This document shows, piece after piece, positions 8,084-16,453 of a stretch of 64,000 bases of DNA. Under the pieces are notes generated by a model, which was not told the DNA's origin, did no database searches, and was given only the letters and a program-made list of their open reading frames with translations. The stretch's first letter is position 1. Each line of letters opens with the position of its first letter. Source of the DNA: DASXTC01 sp036505635. Its GTDB lineage: Bacteria; Acidobacteriota; Polarisedimenticolia; JACPZX01; DASXTC01. The DNA is taken from the NCBI GenBank assembly GCA_036505635.1, contig DASXTC010000021.1:62001-126000 (forward strand), written 5' to 3'. The translations under genes and the position numbers were made by a program.

Positions 8084-10240
8084 GTGGACGTCACCTCCTC
8101 CCACGAGACCGACGACGACCTCGAGACGCTGCGGCGCAAGGTGGAGGACTACGAGCACCGGTTCGCTCTCCTCGATGGGCAGATGAGGGTCCTCGAGAAG
8201 GAGCGACAGAAGCTCTCCGCGGTCGTCAACAACAGTGACGCCGGCTTCATGGTCATCGATTCCTCGTTCCGCCTGATCTGGGCCAACAACCTGGTCGGCG
8301 GGCTGATCGGCGGCGGCGGCGCGCATCCGGGCGTCCTTTTCGGCCAGAGCTGCAACCAGGTGCTGTGCGGGCGCGACCGGATCTGCGACATCTGCCCCGC
8401 CAGCCAGGCCCTCAGGACCGGGCAGGTGGCACACCGCGAGATTCTGCTGGAGGTGGGCGGGGAACGCCGCGATCTCTACACCACCAGCATGCCGATCATG
8501 TCTCCCGACGGAAGGATTGAGGAGACGATGGTCATGATCCAGGATGTCTCGGGCCTGGGCGTGCTGCGCCAGGAGAAGGCCCGGGTCCAGCTCCTCCAGG
8601 AGGTGGCCGTGGCCGCCAACCAGGCGCGGGGGATCGATGAGGCGATCAGGATCTGCCTCGACCGGGTCTGCGCGTTCACGGGATGGCCGGTCGGCAACGC
8701 CTACCGGCTCGCCCCGGACGCCTCGGGCGAGCTGATCCCCACGAAGCTCTGGCACCTCGACGACGCGGAAAGGTACGAGGCCTTCCGGAAGATCTCCGAC
8801 CAGACCCGGTTCAAGCCCGGCATCGGGCTGCCCGGGAGGGTCCTCGAAAGCGGCCGGCCCGCTTGGATCGTCGACGTCACGAAGGACGCCAACTTCCCGC
8901 CCGCGCTCGCGGCGCCCGACATCAGGGTGCACGCGGGGTTCGGGTTCCCGGTGCTCGTGGGCCACGAGGTCGCGGCGGTGCTCGAGTTCTTTTCCCCGGA
9001 GACGATCGAGCCCGACGAAGGTCTAATGCAGGTGATGGGCCACATCGGCACCCAGCTCGGCCGCGTGATCGAGCGAGAACGGGCTCACGAGGCGCTGCGC
9101 CGCAGCGAGGAGCAACTCCGGCACGCGCAGAAGATGGAGGCGATCGGAAGGCTGGCCGGCGGGATCGCCCACGACTTCAACAACCTCCTCACGGTGATCA
9201 CCGGCCATTCGGAGCTGCTGATGCGCCAGCTCGGCAGCGACCACCCGGCCTCGCAGCAACTGGGGGAGATCAGGAGATCGGGAAACCGGGCGGCCGCGTT
9301 GACGCGGCAGCTTCTCGCCTTCGGACGCAAGCAGGTCCTCCAACCCCGGCTGCTCGATCTCAACGCCGTGATCCGGGGCATGGAGAGCATGCTGCGCAGG
9401 CTGATCGGCGAGAGCATCAACCTGGTCACCGACCTGCAGCCGGTTCTGGGGTCGGTGGAAGCCGATCCGGGCCAGATGGAGCAGGTGATCATGAACCTTG
9501 TCGTCAACGCGCGCGACGCGATGCCGTCGAACGGGTCGATGACCATCAGCACCACCGAGACCGAGCTCGAGGGGATCCGCGACGCGCAGCAGGCGCCGAT
9601 GGAGAAGGGCCGGTACGTCGTCCTCGCGGTCAGCGACACCGGCCACGGGATGGACGACGACACGCGCGTGCGCATCTTCGAGCCCTTTTTCACCACGAAG
9701 GAGGTGGGCAAGGGAACGGGTCTCGGGCTCTCGATGGTGTACGGGATCATCCGGCAGACCGGCGGGTACATCCTGCTCGATACGGGGCCGGCCCGGGGCT
9801 CGACCTTCAGGATCTGCCTGCCGCGCGTGCAGGGCCTGCCCTCGGCGATCGAGACACCCGTCATATCGCAGGCCTCGCTCGAGGGCACCGAGACGATTCT
9901 CCTCGTGGAAGATGAGACCATCGTGCGCAATCTCGTGCGCGAGGTGCTCCAGCTCGGCGGGTACAACGTGCTGGAGGCCGAGGACCCCGTCGACGCCCGC
10001 CTCATCTGCGAGCGGTTCGAAGGGCGGATCGACCTGATGGTCACCGATGTCGTGATGCCGGTGATGAGCGGCCTCGAGCTGGCCGAGTACCTCGCGCCGA
10101 TGAGGCCCGAGATGAAGGTCCTCTACATGTCCGGGTACACCGACGAGACGCTCGACCCCTCGATGGCCTTCCTTCCGAAGCCCTTCACCCCCGATGACCT
10201 GGCGCAACGGGTCCGCGAGCTGCTGGACGCAGCCCATTGA
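8084..10240 (+). CDS. Hybrid histidine kinase (PAS-GAF-HisKA-HATPase-REC)
   Basis: Soluble hybrid kinase of 718 residues. A short coiled coil (about 10-45) is followed by a PAS domain (about 45-155) containing a Cys cluster, Cys 90, 95, 101 and 104. Next come a GAF domain (about 170-330), the HisKA box LAGGIAHDFNNLL (His 363), an ATPase domain with MNLVVNARDAMP and GTGLGLSMVYGI, and a C-terminal receiver with LVEDE, LMVTDVVMP and LPKPF. The start GTG 8084 is chosen for the AGGGGA five bases upstream; GTG 8060, overlapping the upstream stop, is an alternative. The GAF protein lies before it and the sigma-54 regulator after it, forming a likely signalling unit. Confidence 0.9.
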   Translation: MDVTSSHETDDDLETLRRKVEDYEHRFALLDGQMRVLEKERQKLSAVVNNSDAGFMVIDSSFRLIWANNLVGGLIGGGGAHPGVLFGQSCNQVLCGRDRICDICPASQALRTGQVAHREILLEVGGERRDLYTTSMPIMSPDGRIEETMVMIQDVSGLGVLRQEKARVQLLQEVAVAANQARGIDEAIRICLDRVCAFTGWPVGNAYRLAPDASGELIPTKLWHLDDAERYEAFRKISDQTRFKPGIGLPGRVLESGRPAWIVDVTKDANFPPALAAPDIRVHAGFGFPVLVGHEVAAVLEFFSPETIEPDEGLMQVMGHIGTQLGRVIERERAHEALRRSEEQLRHAQKMEAIGRLAGGIAHDFNNLLTVITGHSELLMRQLGSDHPASQQLGEIRRSGNRAAALTRQLLAFGRKQVLQPRLLDLNAVIRGMESMLRRLIGESINLVTDLQPVLGSVEADPGQMEQVIMNLVVNARDAMPSNGSMTISTTETELEGIRDAQQAPMEKGRYVVLAVSDTGHGMDDDTRVRIFEPFFTTKEVGKGTGLGLSMVYGIIRQTGGYILLDTGPARGSTFRICLPRVQGLPSAIETPVISQASLEGTETILLVEDETIVRNLVREVLQLGGYNVLEAEDPVDARLICERFEGRIDLMVTDVVMPVMSGLELAEYLAPMRPEMKVLYMSGYTDETLDPSMAFLPKPFTPDDLAQRVRELLDAAH

Positions 10241-10265
10241 CGCACCCGGTATACTCAATCCCGAG

Positions 10266-11669
10266 ATGATGAAGAAACCCGGCGGGACCGCGCCGCGCGG
10301 CCGTCTCCTGATCGTCGAGGACGAAGCCTACGTCCGTGAATCGTTGAGCGACATGCTCGGGGCCCGCGGCTACGAGGTGAGCTCCACCGCCTCGCCGGAG
10401 CTGGCACTCGACGCCCTGTCGCGGACGCCCGTCGACGTCGTGCTGACCGACCTGAACATGCCCGGCAGCGGTGGGCTCGGCCTGATCCGCAGCATGGAGG
10501 AGCTGTACCCCGGGGTTCCGGTCGTCGTGCTGACCGGGTTCGGCACGATCGCTTCGGCGGTCGAATGCATCCGGGCCGGCGCGAGCGACTACATCCTCAA
10601 GCCGGCCGACCCGGACGCCCTCGAGGTGGCCCTCGCGCGCGCGATGACGGCGCGCGCGCTTAGGCGGGAAGTGGCCTACCTGCGCGGCTCGGTCCCCGGG
10701 GCGCCGGCGGCCGGCGATGACCTGCCGGTGGGGGTCAGCCCCGCCTGGATGCAGGTCATCGGGATGGTGCGCGCCGCCGCCCCCAGCGACGCCACGGTGC
10801 TGCTGACGGGCGAGTCGGGCACGGGCAAGGAGGTCCTCGCCCGTCTGCTCCACCGGATAAGCCCGCGCGCGCGCGGCCCTTACGTGCGCGTCAACTGCGC
10901 CGCGGTCCCGATCGAAATGTGGGAGAGCGAGTTCTTCGGCCACCGGCGGGGCTCCTACACGGGCGCGACCGCCGATCGGGAGGGGCGGTTCCTGCTGGCC
11001 GACAGGGGGACCCTCTTCATGGACGAGGTGGGGGCCATGCCTCTGCCCGCGCAGGCCAAGATCCTCCGCGTCCTGCAGGACGGGGAGTTCGATCGCCTCG
11101 GTGACGAGAAGCCCACGCGCGTGGACGTCAGGATTATCGCCGCCACCAACAGCGACCTGGAGGCCGACGTGGCATCCGGCCGGTTCCGGCAGGACCTTTT
11201 CTACAGGATCAACGTCCTGCGTATCGACGTTCCCCCGCTGCGCGCGCGACCGGAGGACATCTCCCCTCTGACCGATCGGTTCGTGCGGGAGATCTCCGCC
11301 AGACTGGGGCGTCCCGCCCCGGCCGTGACCGGGCCGGCTCTCGACGCGCTGATGTCCTATTCGTGGCCCGGCAACGTGAGGGAGCTTCGCAACGTGATCG
11401 AGCGGGCCCTGATCCTGAACCCGGGTCCCGTTCTGCACCTTCCCGATCTGCCGGCCGCCCAGGAGACGTCCGCCCCCTGCGCCCCGGCTGGCGAGCCCGA
11501 GCTGAATCTGAGGCTCGCGCTCGGCAAGCGTGAGAAGGATGTCGTGCTCGAGGCGTTGCGTCTGTCGGACGGGGTGCGCAAGGAGGCCGCGCGCCTTCTG
11601 GGGATCGACCAGCGCAACCTCGGATACTACCTGCGCAAGCACGGGATCGATCCAGACAAGATTCTATGA
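10266..11669 (+). CDS. Sigma-54-dependent response regulator, NtrC family
   Basis: Transcription activator for sigma-54 RNA polymerase, 467 residues. The receiver domain has LLIVEDEAYVRES and LTDLNMPG (phospho-acceptor Asp 62), and ILKP. The AAA+ domain has Walker A LTGESGTGKEVLARLL, Walker B LFMDEVGAMPLPAQAKIL, and the sigma-54 contact loop reads GSYTGA instead of the usual GAFTGA. The C-terminus is a Fis-type helix-turn-helix, ARLLGIDQRNLGYYLRKHGI. The start ATG 10266 places the receiver at the N-terminus; the longer frame from 10194 lies inside the upstream kinase. A -10-like TATACT at 10250-10255 precedes it. The upstream hybrid kinase is the obvious partner. Confidence 0.92.
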   Translation: MMKKPGGTAPRGRLLIVEDEAYVRESLSDMLGARGYEVSSTASPELALDALSRTPVDVVLTDLNMPGSGGLGLIRSMEELYPGVPVVVLTGFGTIASAVECIRAGASDYILKPADPDALEVALARAMTARALRREVAYLRGSVPGAPAAGDDLPVGVSPAWMQVIGMVRAAAPSDATVLLTGESGTGKEVLARLLHRISPRARGPYVRVNCAAVPIEMWESEFFGHRRGSYTGATADREGRFLLADRGTLFMDEVGAMPLPAQAKILRVLQDGEFDRLGDEKPTRVDVRIIAATNSDLEADVASGRFRQDLFYRINVLRIDVPPLRARPEDISPLTDRFVREISARLGRPAPAVTGPALDALMSYSWPGNVRELRNVIERALILNPGPVLHLPDLPAAQETSAPCAPAGEPELNLRLALGKREKDVVLEALRLSDGVRKEAARLLGIDQRNLGYYLRKHGIDPDKIL

Positions 11670-11869
11670 ACCCCTGGAGGGCCGCCTCATAGGGCCTATG
11701 CGCCCGGCGGCCGCCGCGGCCCTGAGGCCTGACCGGAACGCGGCCCGCCAGGTGCAAGGAGAGGAAGGGTTTGAGCTTCGATGCCCCGTCCCGCGGGCAG
11801 GGGGCCGGAGGCCTGGAACGGGACTTGCTCTTGTCGAGGATGTCATTGGCCCAGTTTGACAACTGGCAC
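11670..11869 (+). other. Intergenic stretch, no gene recognised
   Basis: Between the response regulator and the terminator lie 200 GC-rich bases with no convincing ORF or known RNA. It contains GGCCGCC and GGCGGCC as an inverted repeat near its start. It may be a long 3' untranslated region of the regulator transcript, or a small RNA ending at the terminator. I could not match it to 6S, tmRNA, SRP RNA or RNase P. Confidence 0.3.
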
Positions 11870-11912
11870 GAGGCCCGCGGATCCAACACCCCCCCCGCGG
11901 GCCTCACTTTTT
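11870..11912 (+). terminator. Rho-independent terminator
   Basis: A perfect 11-bp stem, GAGGCCCGCGG (11870-11880) with CCGCGGGCCTC (11895-11905), encloses a 14-base loop and is followed by AC and five T (11908-11912). It ends plus-strand transcription after the kinase/regulator genes and sits just before the end of the convergent VOC gene. Confidence 0.85.
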
Positions 11913-11920
11913 CAAGCCTG

Positions 11921-12316
11921 CTACCTCTTCGGCACCTCGCTCATCAAAGCAAGGAGGTTGTCCTCCGGGTCCCGCAGGAAAGCCAGCCAGAGGTCGTGGG
12001 TCTGAAGGCGGGCCACGAGGTGCGGGTCGGACTCGAACCGCACACCCTTGCCGCGGAGGTGTTCCGCCGCGCCCTGGATGTCACTGACCCGGTAGTAGAT
12101 GATGGAGCCCGGGTGATCGAACTCGGGCTTCTCGGGAACGCCCAGCATGAGCCGGATGCCGCCGCAGTCGAAGAACGCCATCTGCGGGGGCGCCGTGAAG
12201 AGGAACTTCATGCCGAGGGTGTCGCGATAGAACCGCATGGCCCTTTCCAGGTCGCGCACCCGCACCGATATCTGGCCTATCGCCGAAAGGCCGAACCGCT
12301 CCTCCCTTGCCGTCAT
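11921..12316 (-). CDS. VOC-superfamily (glyoxalase/bleomycin-resistance-like) protein
   Basis: Small cytosolic protein of 131 residues with one VOC module: ISVRVRDLERAMRFYRDTLGM, then LVARLQTHDLWLAFLRDPED. The first metal-ligand His of glyoxalase I is replaced by Ser (QISVRV), so metal binding may be altered. The start ATG 12316 is preceded by GGAGG with a six-base gap; a TTG at 12331 is less likely. It is the last gene of the minus-strand APC-GNAT-MBL-VOC group, 41 bases after the MBL gene. The substrate is unknown. Confidence 0.8.
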   Translation of the reverse strand: MTAREERFGLSAIGQISVRVRDLERAMRFYRDTLGMKFLFTAPPQMAFFDCGGIRLMLGVPEKPEFDHPGSIIYYRVSDIQGAAEHLRGKGVRFESDPHLVARLQTHDLWLAFLRDPEDNLLALMSEVPKR

Positions 12317-12357
12317 CGCACGCCTCCACAAAGATGTTGAACTCCTGGTGCGGATCG

Positions 12358-12960
12358 CTAGGCGCGCGCGAGAAAGGCCTCCACCGCCTTGCGGCCCCCC
12401 GCGGCGATCGACTCTCCGTCTCCTACCAGCACGGCGTCGAAGGGGTAGTCGAGCAACCTGCGAATCCCGTCGCGGGCCTTCGAGACATCCTTGTACTTGT
12501 CGGCGGGGAGCAGGTTGAAGCTCCCCGGTGGCTTCCCGATGAGGGCATCTCCCAGGATGACGGCCTTGGCCGTCTTCAGCACGAGCGCGCTCTCGCCGGG
12601 CGACTTCTGATCCATCAGGGTCACGACGAGCAGCCCGCCGGTGAGGCGATCCCCGCCGCGGAAGACCCCGCCCAGCCTCAGCGCCGGCGGCAGCCCGATG
12701 GCGTCCAGCTCATGCACCAGGATGCGGGCCTTGAAACGGCCGGCCGGCGTCATCGCGTCGCGCGTGTGGTGACGGTTCGTGATGAGGATGGCGGCGGGAG
12801 GGCCGAGCCGTTCCGCCTGGTCCAGGTCCCCCTCGGTCATGGGAGGTGGATCGATCAGGACGCACCCTTCATCGCCTGCCACGAGGTGGCCATTGAAGCT
12901 CAGACCCCTCTCCTCGTTGAACACCGACCACGTCCAGACGCCCGGCACGATCTCTTTCAT
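12358..12960 (-). CDS. Metallo-beta-lactamase-fold protein
   Basis: Protein of 200 residues with the MBL-fold layout: FNGHLVAGDEGCVLIDPP near the N-terminus, then ILITNRHHTRDA at the place of the HxHxDH metal motif. The motif is incomplete (N-R-H-H-T-R-D-A), so it may bind one metal or none. VVTLMDQKSPGESAL and VILGDALIG correspond to the later strands of the fold. No signal peptide. It lies 12 bases after the GNAT gene in the same operon. Function and substrate are not known. Confidence 0.72.
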   Translation of the reverse strand: MKEIVPGVWTWSVFNEERGLSFNGHLVAGDEGCVLIDPPPMTEGDLDQAERLGPPAAILITNRHHTRDAMTPAGRFKARILVHELDAIGLPPALRLGGVFRGGDRLTGGLLVVTLMDQKSPGESALVLKTAKAVILGDALIGKPPGSFNLLPADKYKDVSKARDGIRRLLDYPFDAVLVGDGESIAAGGRKAVEAFLARA

Positions 12961-12972
12961 GGTTCCGGCCCC

Positions 12973-13449
12973 TCAGATCAAGTCTTTGCCGAAGATCACC
13001 TTGTCGTCGCCGGCGGCGAAGAAACCGGGGATCCGCGCGATCTCGGCGTACCCCATGGACTCGTAGAACTTCCGGGTGGAGCCGTAGGAGGTCTTGCCCC
13101 CCGTCTCGATGAAGATTTTGCGGGCGCGCCTCTCGGTCAGGTCCTTCTCCATGAAGCGGACCAACCCGCTTCCGACCCCCCGGCCCTGCGCCGCTGGATC
13201 GACAGCGATCCAGTAGAGGTCCCAGCAGCGATCCGACAGGGGGACCTCGCCGTAGCACATGTACCCGAGGAGGGTCCCCCCACCGTCCTCGGCGCACTGG
13301 AAATAGTAATCGGTCTGATCCGGCTTGCCCAGCGCGTAATCGACGAGCTCGATGGCCACCTTGACCTCTACGGGAGAGAAGGCGCCGGTCTCCTGGAGGA
13401 TCCGTTCCAGGACCTCCCGGTCGCGCGCCCGCAAGGCACGAAGGTTCAT
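12973..13449 (-). CDS. GNAT-family N-acetyltransferase
   Basis: Cytosolic acetyl-CoA-dependent transferase of 158 residues. The acetyl-CoA loop is the QxxGxG form in WIAVDPAAQGRGVGSGLV, with FYESMGYAEIARIPGFF at the C-terminus. The N-terminus (ERILQETGAFSPVEVKVAIE) belongs to a GNAT subgroup I associate, from memory, with ATP-grasp and KamA-type genes; here those lie 10 kb away. The ATG overlaps the stop of the upstream amino-acid permease by four bases, so an imported amino acid or amine is the likely acceptor. Acetylation of beta-lysine is conceivable but unproven. Confidence 0.85.
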   Translation of the reverse strand: MNLRALRARDREVLERILQETGAFSPVEVKVAIELVDYALGKPDQTDYYFQCAEDGGGTLLGYMCYGEVPLSDRCWDLYWIAVDPAAQGRGVGSGLVRFMEKDLTERRARKIFIETGGKTSYGSTRKFYESMGYAEIARIPGFFAAGDDKVIFGKDLI

Positions 13450-14852
13450 GCGGCGAGCTTCCCTCTCCTGAAGAACCAGTAGGCCGGCAGGCCCGCGGCG
13501 ATCAAGGCCAGGCCCGCAATCGATTCAACGGGTCGAGTATAGATCGTGCTGGCGATGATGACCCCCAGCGCGGCGATGTAGAGCCCGGGCACGATCGGAT
13601 AACCCCAGGCGCGGTAGGGTCGCGGCGCGTCCGGGCGCGCGCGACGCAACGTGAACACGGTTGCTGCGGAGGCGGCGTACATCAGCATCCCCGCGAAGAC
13701 CGCGAAGGTGAAGAGTTGCTCGTACTGGCCCGACAGGGTCAGCAGACAGGACCAGACCCCCTGCACGATGAGGGCCGTGGCGGGCGTCAGGTGCCTCGGA
13801 TGCACTCGCCCGACCGACCGGAAGAAGATCCGGTCGCGCGCCATCGCGTAGTAGACGCGCGCCCCCACAAGTATGTTTCCGTGAAGGCATCCGAAGCCGC
13901 TCAACGCTATCGCCGCCGAGATCAGGGTGGCCGAGCCGGGCCCCCACAGGGCCTGCGCGGCGTGCTCGGCGATCCGGGTGACGCCGGCCATCTCGGAGAT
14001 CGGCAGCGCGCGCATGTAGGCCGCGTTGACCGCGAGGTAAAGCACGGTGATGAGCCCGGTGCCGAGCATGAGAGCCATCGGGATGTTGCGCGATGGGTTC
14101 TTCACCTCGCCCGCAGAGAAGCTGAAGGTGTTCCAGCCGTCGTATGTCCAGAGCACCGCGATGATGGCCAGACCGAGGCCGCGCGCCAGATCGAATCCGG
14201 CCGCGGGGCCGGCCGGCGAGCCGTCGGCGACCGCCGGTGCAGCGGCAGGGGCCGCGACGGCGAACCCCAGCAGCACGAAGGCGCCGATGGCTCCGATCTT
14301 GGCGGCGCTCAGGATGTTGCTGAGGATCGCCCCTTCGCGCAGACCTCGGATGTTGACCCACGTCAGCAGGATGATGGCGGCCACCGCCGTGAAGTGCCCC
14401 GCGGAGATCCGGAAGAGGTGTCCGCCGATCGTGACCTCGTGGAGCAGATTCTGCATTCCGAGGGAGGGGAAGAAGTAGCCGAAGTACTCCGCGAATCCGA
14501 CCGCCAGCGCGGCGTTGCCTCCCGACTGATAGACCAGCAGCGCGAACCAGCCGAACAGGAACGCGGCGAGATCGCCGTACGCCTCGCGAAGGTAGACGTA
14601 CTGGCCGCCGGCGGCGGGCATCATCGCCCCCAGCTCGGCGTAGGTGAGGGCTCCGGCCAGCGTGAGGAGCCCGCCGGCCGCCCAGACAACCATCAGCCAC
14701 GAGAGGCTCGGCAGGTGCTCCGCCATGATCCCCGTGGTCAGAAAGATCCCGGTGCCGATGCCGAGCCCGACCACCAGCAGCGTGGAATCCAGGAGATTGA
14801 GCGCGCGAGGGAGCTCCCCGGGGACGTGCGCAGCGGGTCGGGTCGAGTCCAT
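13446..14852 (-). CDS. APC-family amino-acid permease
   Basis: Inner-membrane secondary transporter, 468 residues, with about 12 hydrophobic helices. The first helix carries VVGLGIGTGIF, the unwound substrate site of the APC fold; GALTYAELGAMMPAAGGQYVYL and WTYDGWNTFSFSAGEVKNP follow. These match the LAT/basic amino-acid antiporter branch of APC transporters. The start ATG 14852 is preferred to GTG 14876, which would run into the divergent dehydrogenase. Its stop overlaps the GNAT start, and it diverges from the P5C-dehydrogenase-like gene by 38 bases, so the two transcription units may share control. Confidence 0.88.
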   Translation of the reverse strand: MDSTRPAAHVPGELPRALNLLDSTLLVVGLGIGTGIFLTTGIMAEHLPSLSWLMVVWAAGGLLTLAGALTYAELGAMMPAAGGQYVYLREAYGDLAAFLFGWFALLVYQSGGNAALAVGFAEYFGYFFPSLGMQNLLHEVTIGGHLFRISAGHFTAVAAIILLTWVNIRGLREGAILSNILSAAKIGAIGAFVLLGFAVAAPAAAPAVADGSPAGPAAGFDLARGLGLAIIAVLWTYDGWNTFSFSAGEVKNPSRNIPMALMLGTGLITVLYLAVNAAYMRALPISEMAGVTRIAEHAAQALWGPGSATLISAAIALSGFGCLHGNILVGARVYYAMARDRIFFRSVGRVHPRHLTPATALIVQGVWSCLLTLSGQYEQLFTFAVFAGMLMYAASAATVFTLRRARPDAPRPYRAWGYPIVPGLYIAALGVIIASTIYTRPVESIAGLALIAAGLPAYWFFRRGKLAA

Positions 14853-14890
14853 CTCGCGTATACTACATGAACTCACCTGGAGTCGAGGCC

Positions 14891-16453
14891 ATGAAGGTCA
14901 CATACGTCACGTTGGCGGGAAACGACGAGGCGCACGTGGCGTACGAGGAGGCGGTGCCTCGCGTGCGCGCGTCGCTGGGCGCGACGCATCGCATCGAGAT
15001 CGACGGTTCGCCGATCGGGACGGGGGCGGGCGCGGCGATGGTGGAGGATCGATCGCCCATCGACACGACGATCCTGATCGGCCGGTTTCCCCAGGCCGGG
15101 CCGGGCGACGTGGCCCGCGCTCTCGCGGCCGCGCGTCGGGCATTCCCGGGATGGAGCGGGCGTCCCTGGAGAGAGCGGCTCGGGATTCTCAGGACCGCGG
15201 CCGACAGGATCTCCGATCACGCCTCCGAGCTGGCGGCCCTCATGTCGATCGAGGTGGGCAAGAACCGGCTGGAGGCGTACGGCGACGCCTACGAGTCGGC
15301 CGACCTGCTGCGTTACTACTGCGACCAGTTCGAGGAGGCCGGCGGGTTCGTCAAGCCGCTCGGCAGGCTCCTGCCGGGCGAGGAGACCAGCTCGGTGCTG
15401 CGTCCGTACGGAGTATGGGGCGTCATCAGCCCCTTCAACTTCCCTCTGGCCCTGGCCGCGGGGATGTCGGGGGGCGCGCTGGCGGCCGGCAACACGGTGG
15501 TTTTCAAGCCGGCCTCCGACGCCGCGCTGACCGGGCTGAGGCTCCACGAGATCTTCGTCGAAGCGGGGCTCCCCGCGGGAGTCTTCAACATCATCACGGG
15601 CTCGGGAGGGGTGCTGGGGCGGGCCTTCCTCGAGGCCGGCCTCGACGGTCTGGTCTTCACGGGCTCCAGGCAGGTCGGCTTCGAGCTCATGGCATCGTTC
15701 GCGCGGGACTACCCGCGTCCCGTCATCGTCGAGATGGGCGGCAAGAACCCGGCCGTGGTGACGGCGCGCGCCGACATCGAGAAGGCGGCGCAGGGAGTTG
15801 CGCGCTCCGCCTTCGGGTATGGCGGGCAGAAGTGCAGCGCGTGCTCGAGGGCCTTCGTGGACAGGTCCGTGTACGACCGGTTCATGGAGGCGCTGGTCGA
15901 GACGACGCGGGGGATGAGGATCGGAGACCCGATCGAGCGTGAGACCTACCTTGGTCCCCTGATCAACGAAAAGGCGGCGGCCGTCTGGACCCTCGCGATC
16001 GACGAGGCGCGGCGCGACGGCCGCGTGATCCTCGGCGCCGCGCCGTCGCCCGAGCTCTCTCGCGCGGGCCACTTCGTCTCTCCCGCCATCGTGGACCGCC
16101 TGGCCGGCGAGCACCGCCTCTGGCGGGAGGAGCTCTTCGTGCCGCTGGTGTGCGTGGCGCCCGTGGCGTCGCTCGAGGAGGCGATCGAGCGCGCCAACCG
16201 GACCGAGTACGGCCTGACCGCCGGCATCTTCAGCGAGGACGAGGAGGAGGTGCGGACCTTCTTCGACCGGATCGAGGCGGGCGTGACCTACGCCAACCGT
16301 CGCACCGGCGCCACCACCGGAGCCTGGCCGGGCGTGCAGTCGTTCTGCGGATGGAAGGCCTCAGGTTCCACGGGCAAGGGAGGGTGCGGCCCCTACTATG
16401 TCCAGCAGTTCCTGCGCGAGCAGAGCCGGACGATCGTGAGAGATGCCCGGTAG
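14891..16453 (+). CDS. pruA: Aldehyde dehydrogenase, 1-pyrroline-5-carboxylate dehydrogenase type
   Basis: NAD-dependent oxidation of glutamate semialdehyde to glutamate, or a related amino aldehyde. About 520 residues. NAD site: WGVISPFNFPLALAAGMSGG. General-base Glu: VIVEMGGKNPAVV. Catalytic Cys: GQKCSACSR. The C-terminal block FCGWKASGSTGKGGCGPYY is typical of RocA/PruA-type enzymes. The start ATG 14891 has GGAG eight bases upstream; ATG 14867 lacks a ribosome site. A -10-like TATACT lies at 14859-14864. It overlaps the aminotransferase gene by 11 bases. Aminotransferase plus semialdehyde dehydrogenase fits ornithine, lysine or proline degradation. Confidence 0.82.
   Translation: MKVTYVTLAGNDEAHVAYEEAVPRVRASLGATHRIEIDGSPIGTGAGAAMVEDRSPIDTTILIGRFPQAGPGDVARALAAARRAFPGWSGRPWRERLGILRTAADRISDHASELAALMSIEVGKNRLEAYGDAYESADLLRYYCDQFEEAGGFVKPLGRLLPGEETSSVLRPYGVWGVISPFNFPLALAAGMSGGALAAGNTVVFKPASDAALTGLRLHEIFVEAGLPAGVFNIITGSGGVLGRAFLEAGLDGLVFTGSRQVGFELMASFARDYPRPVIVEMGGKNPAVVTARADIEKAAQGVARSAFGYGGQKCSACSRAFVDRSVYDRFMEALVETTRGMRIGDPIERETYLGPLINEKAAAVWTLAIDEARRDGRVILGAAPSPELSRAGHFVSPAIVDRLAGEHRLWREELFVPLVCVAPVASLEEAIERANRTEYGLTAGIFSEDEEEVRTFFDRIEAGVTYANRRTGATTGAWPGVQSFCGWKASGSTGKGGCGPYYVQQFLREQSRTIVRDAR

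Noticed and set aside
11864..11869. TGGCAC as a sigma-54 promoter -24 element near the sigma-54 regulator
   Set aside because: The -12 TTGC is absent at the right spacing, and the bases belong next to the terminator stem.
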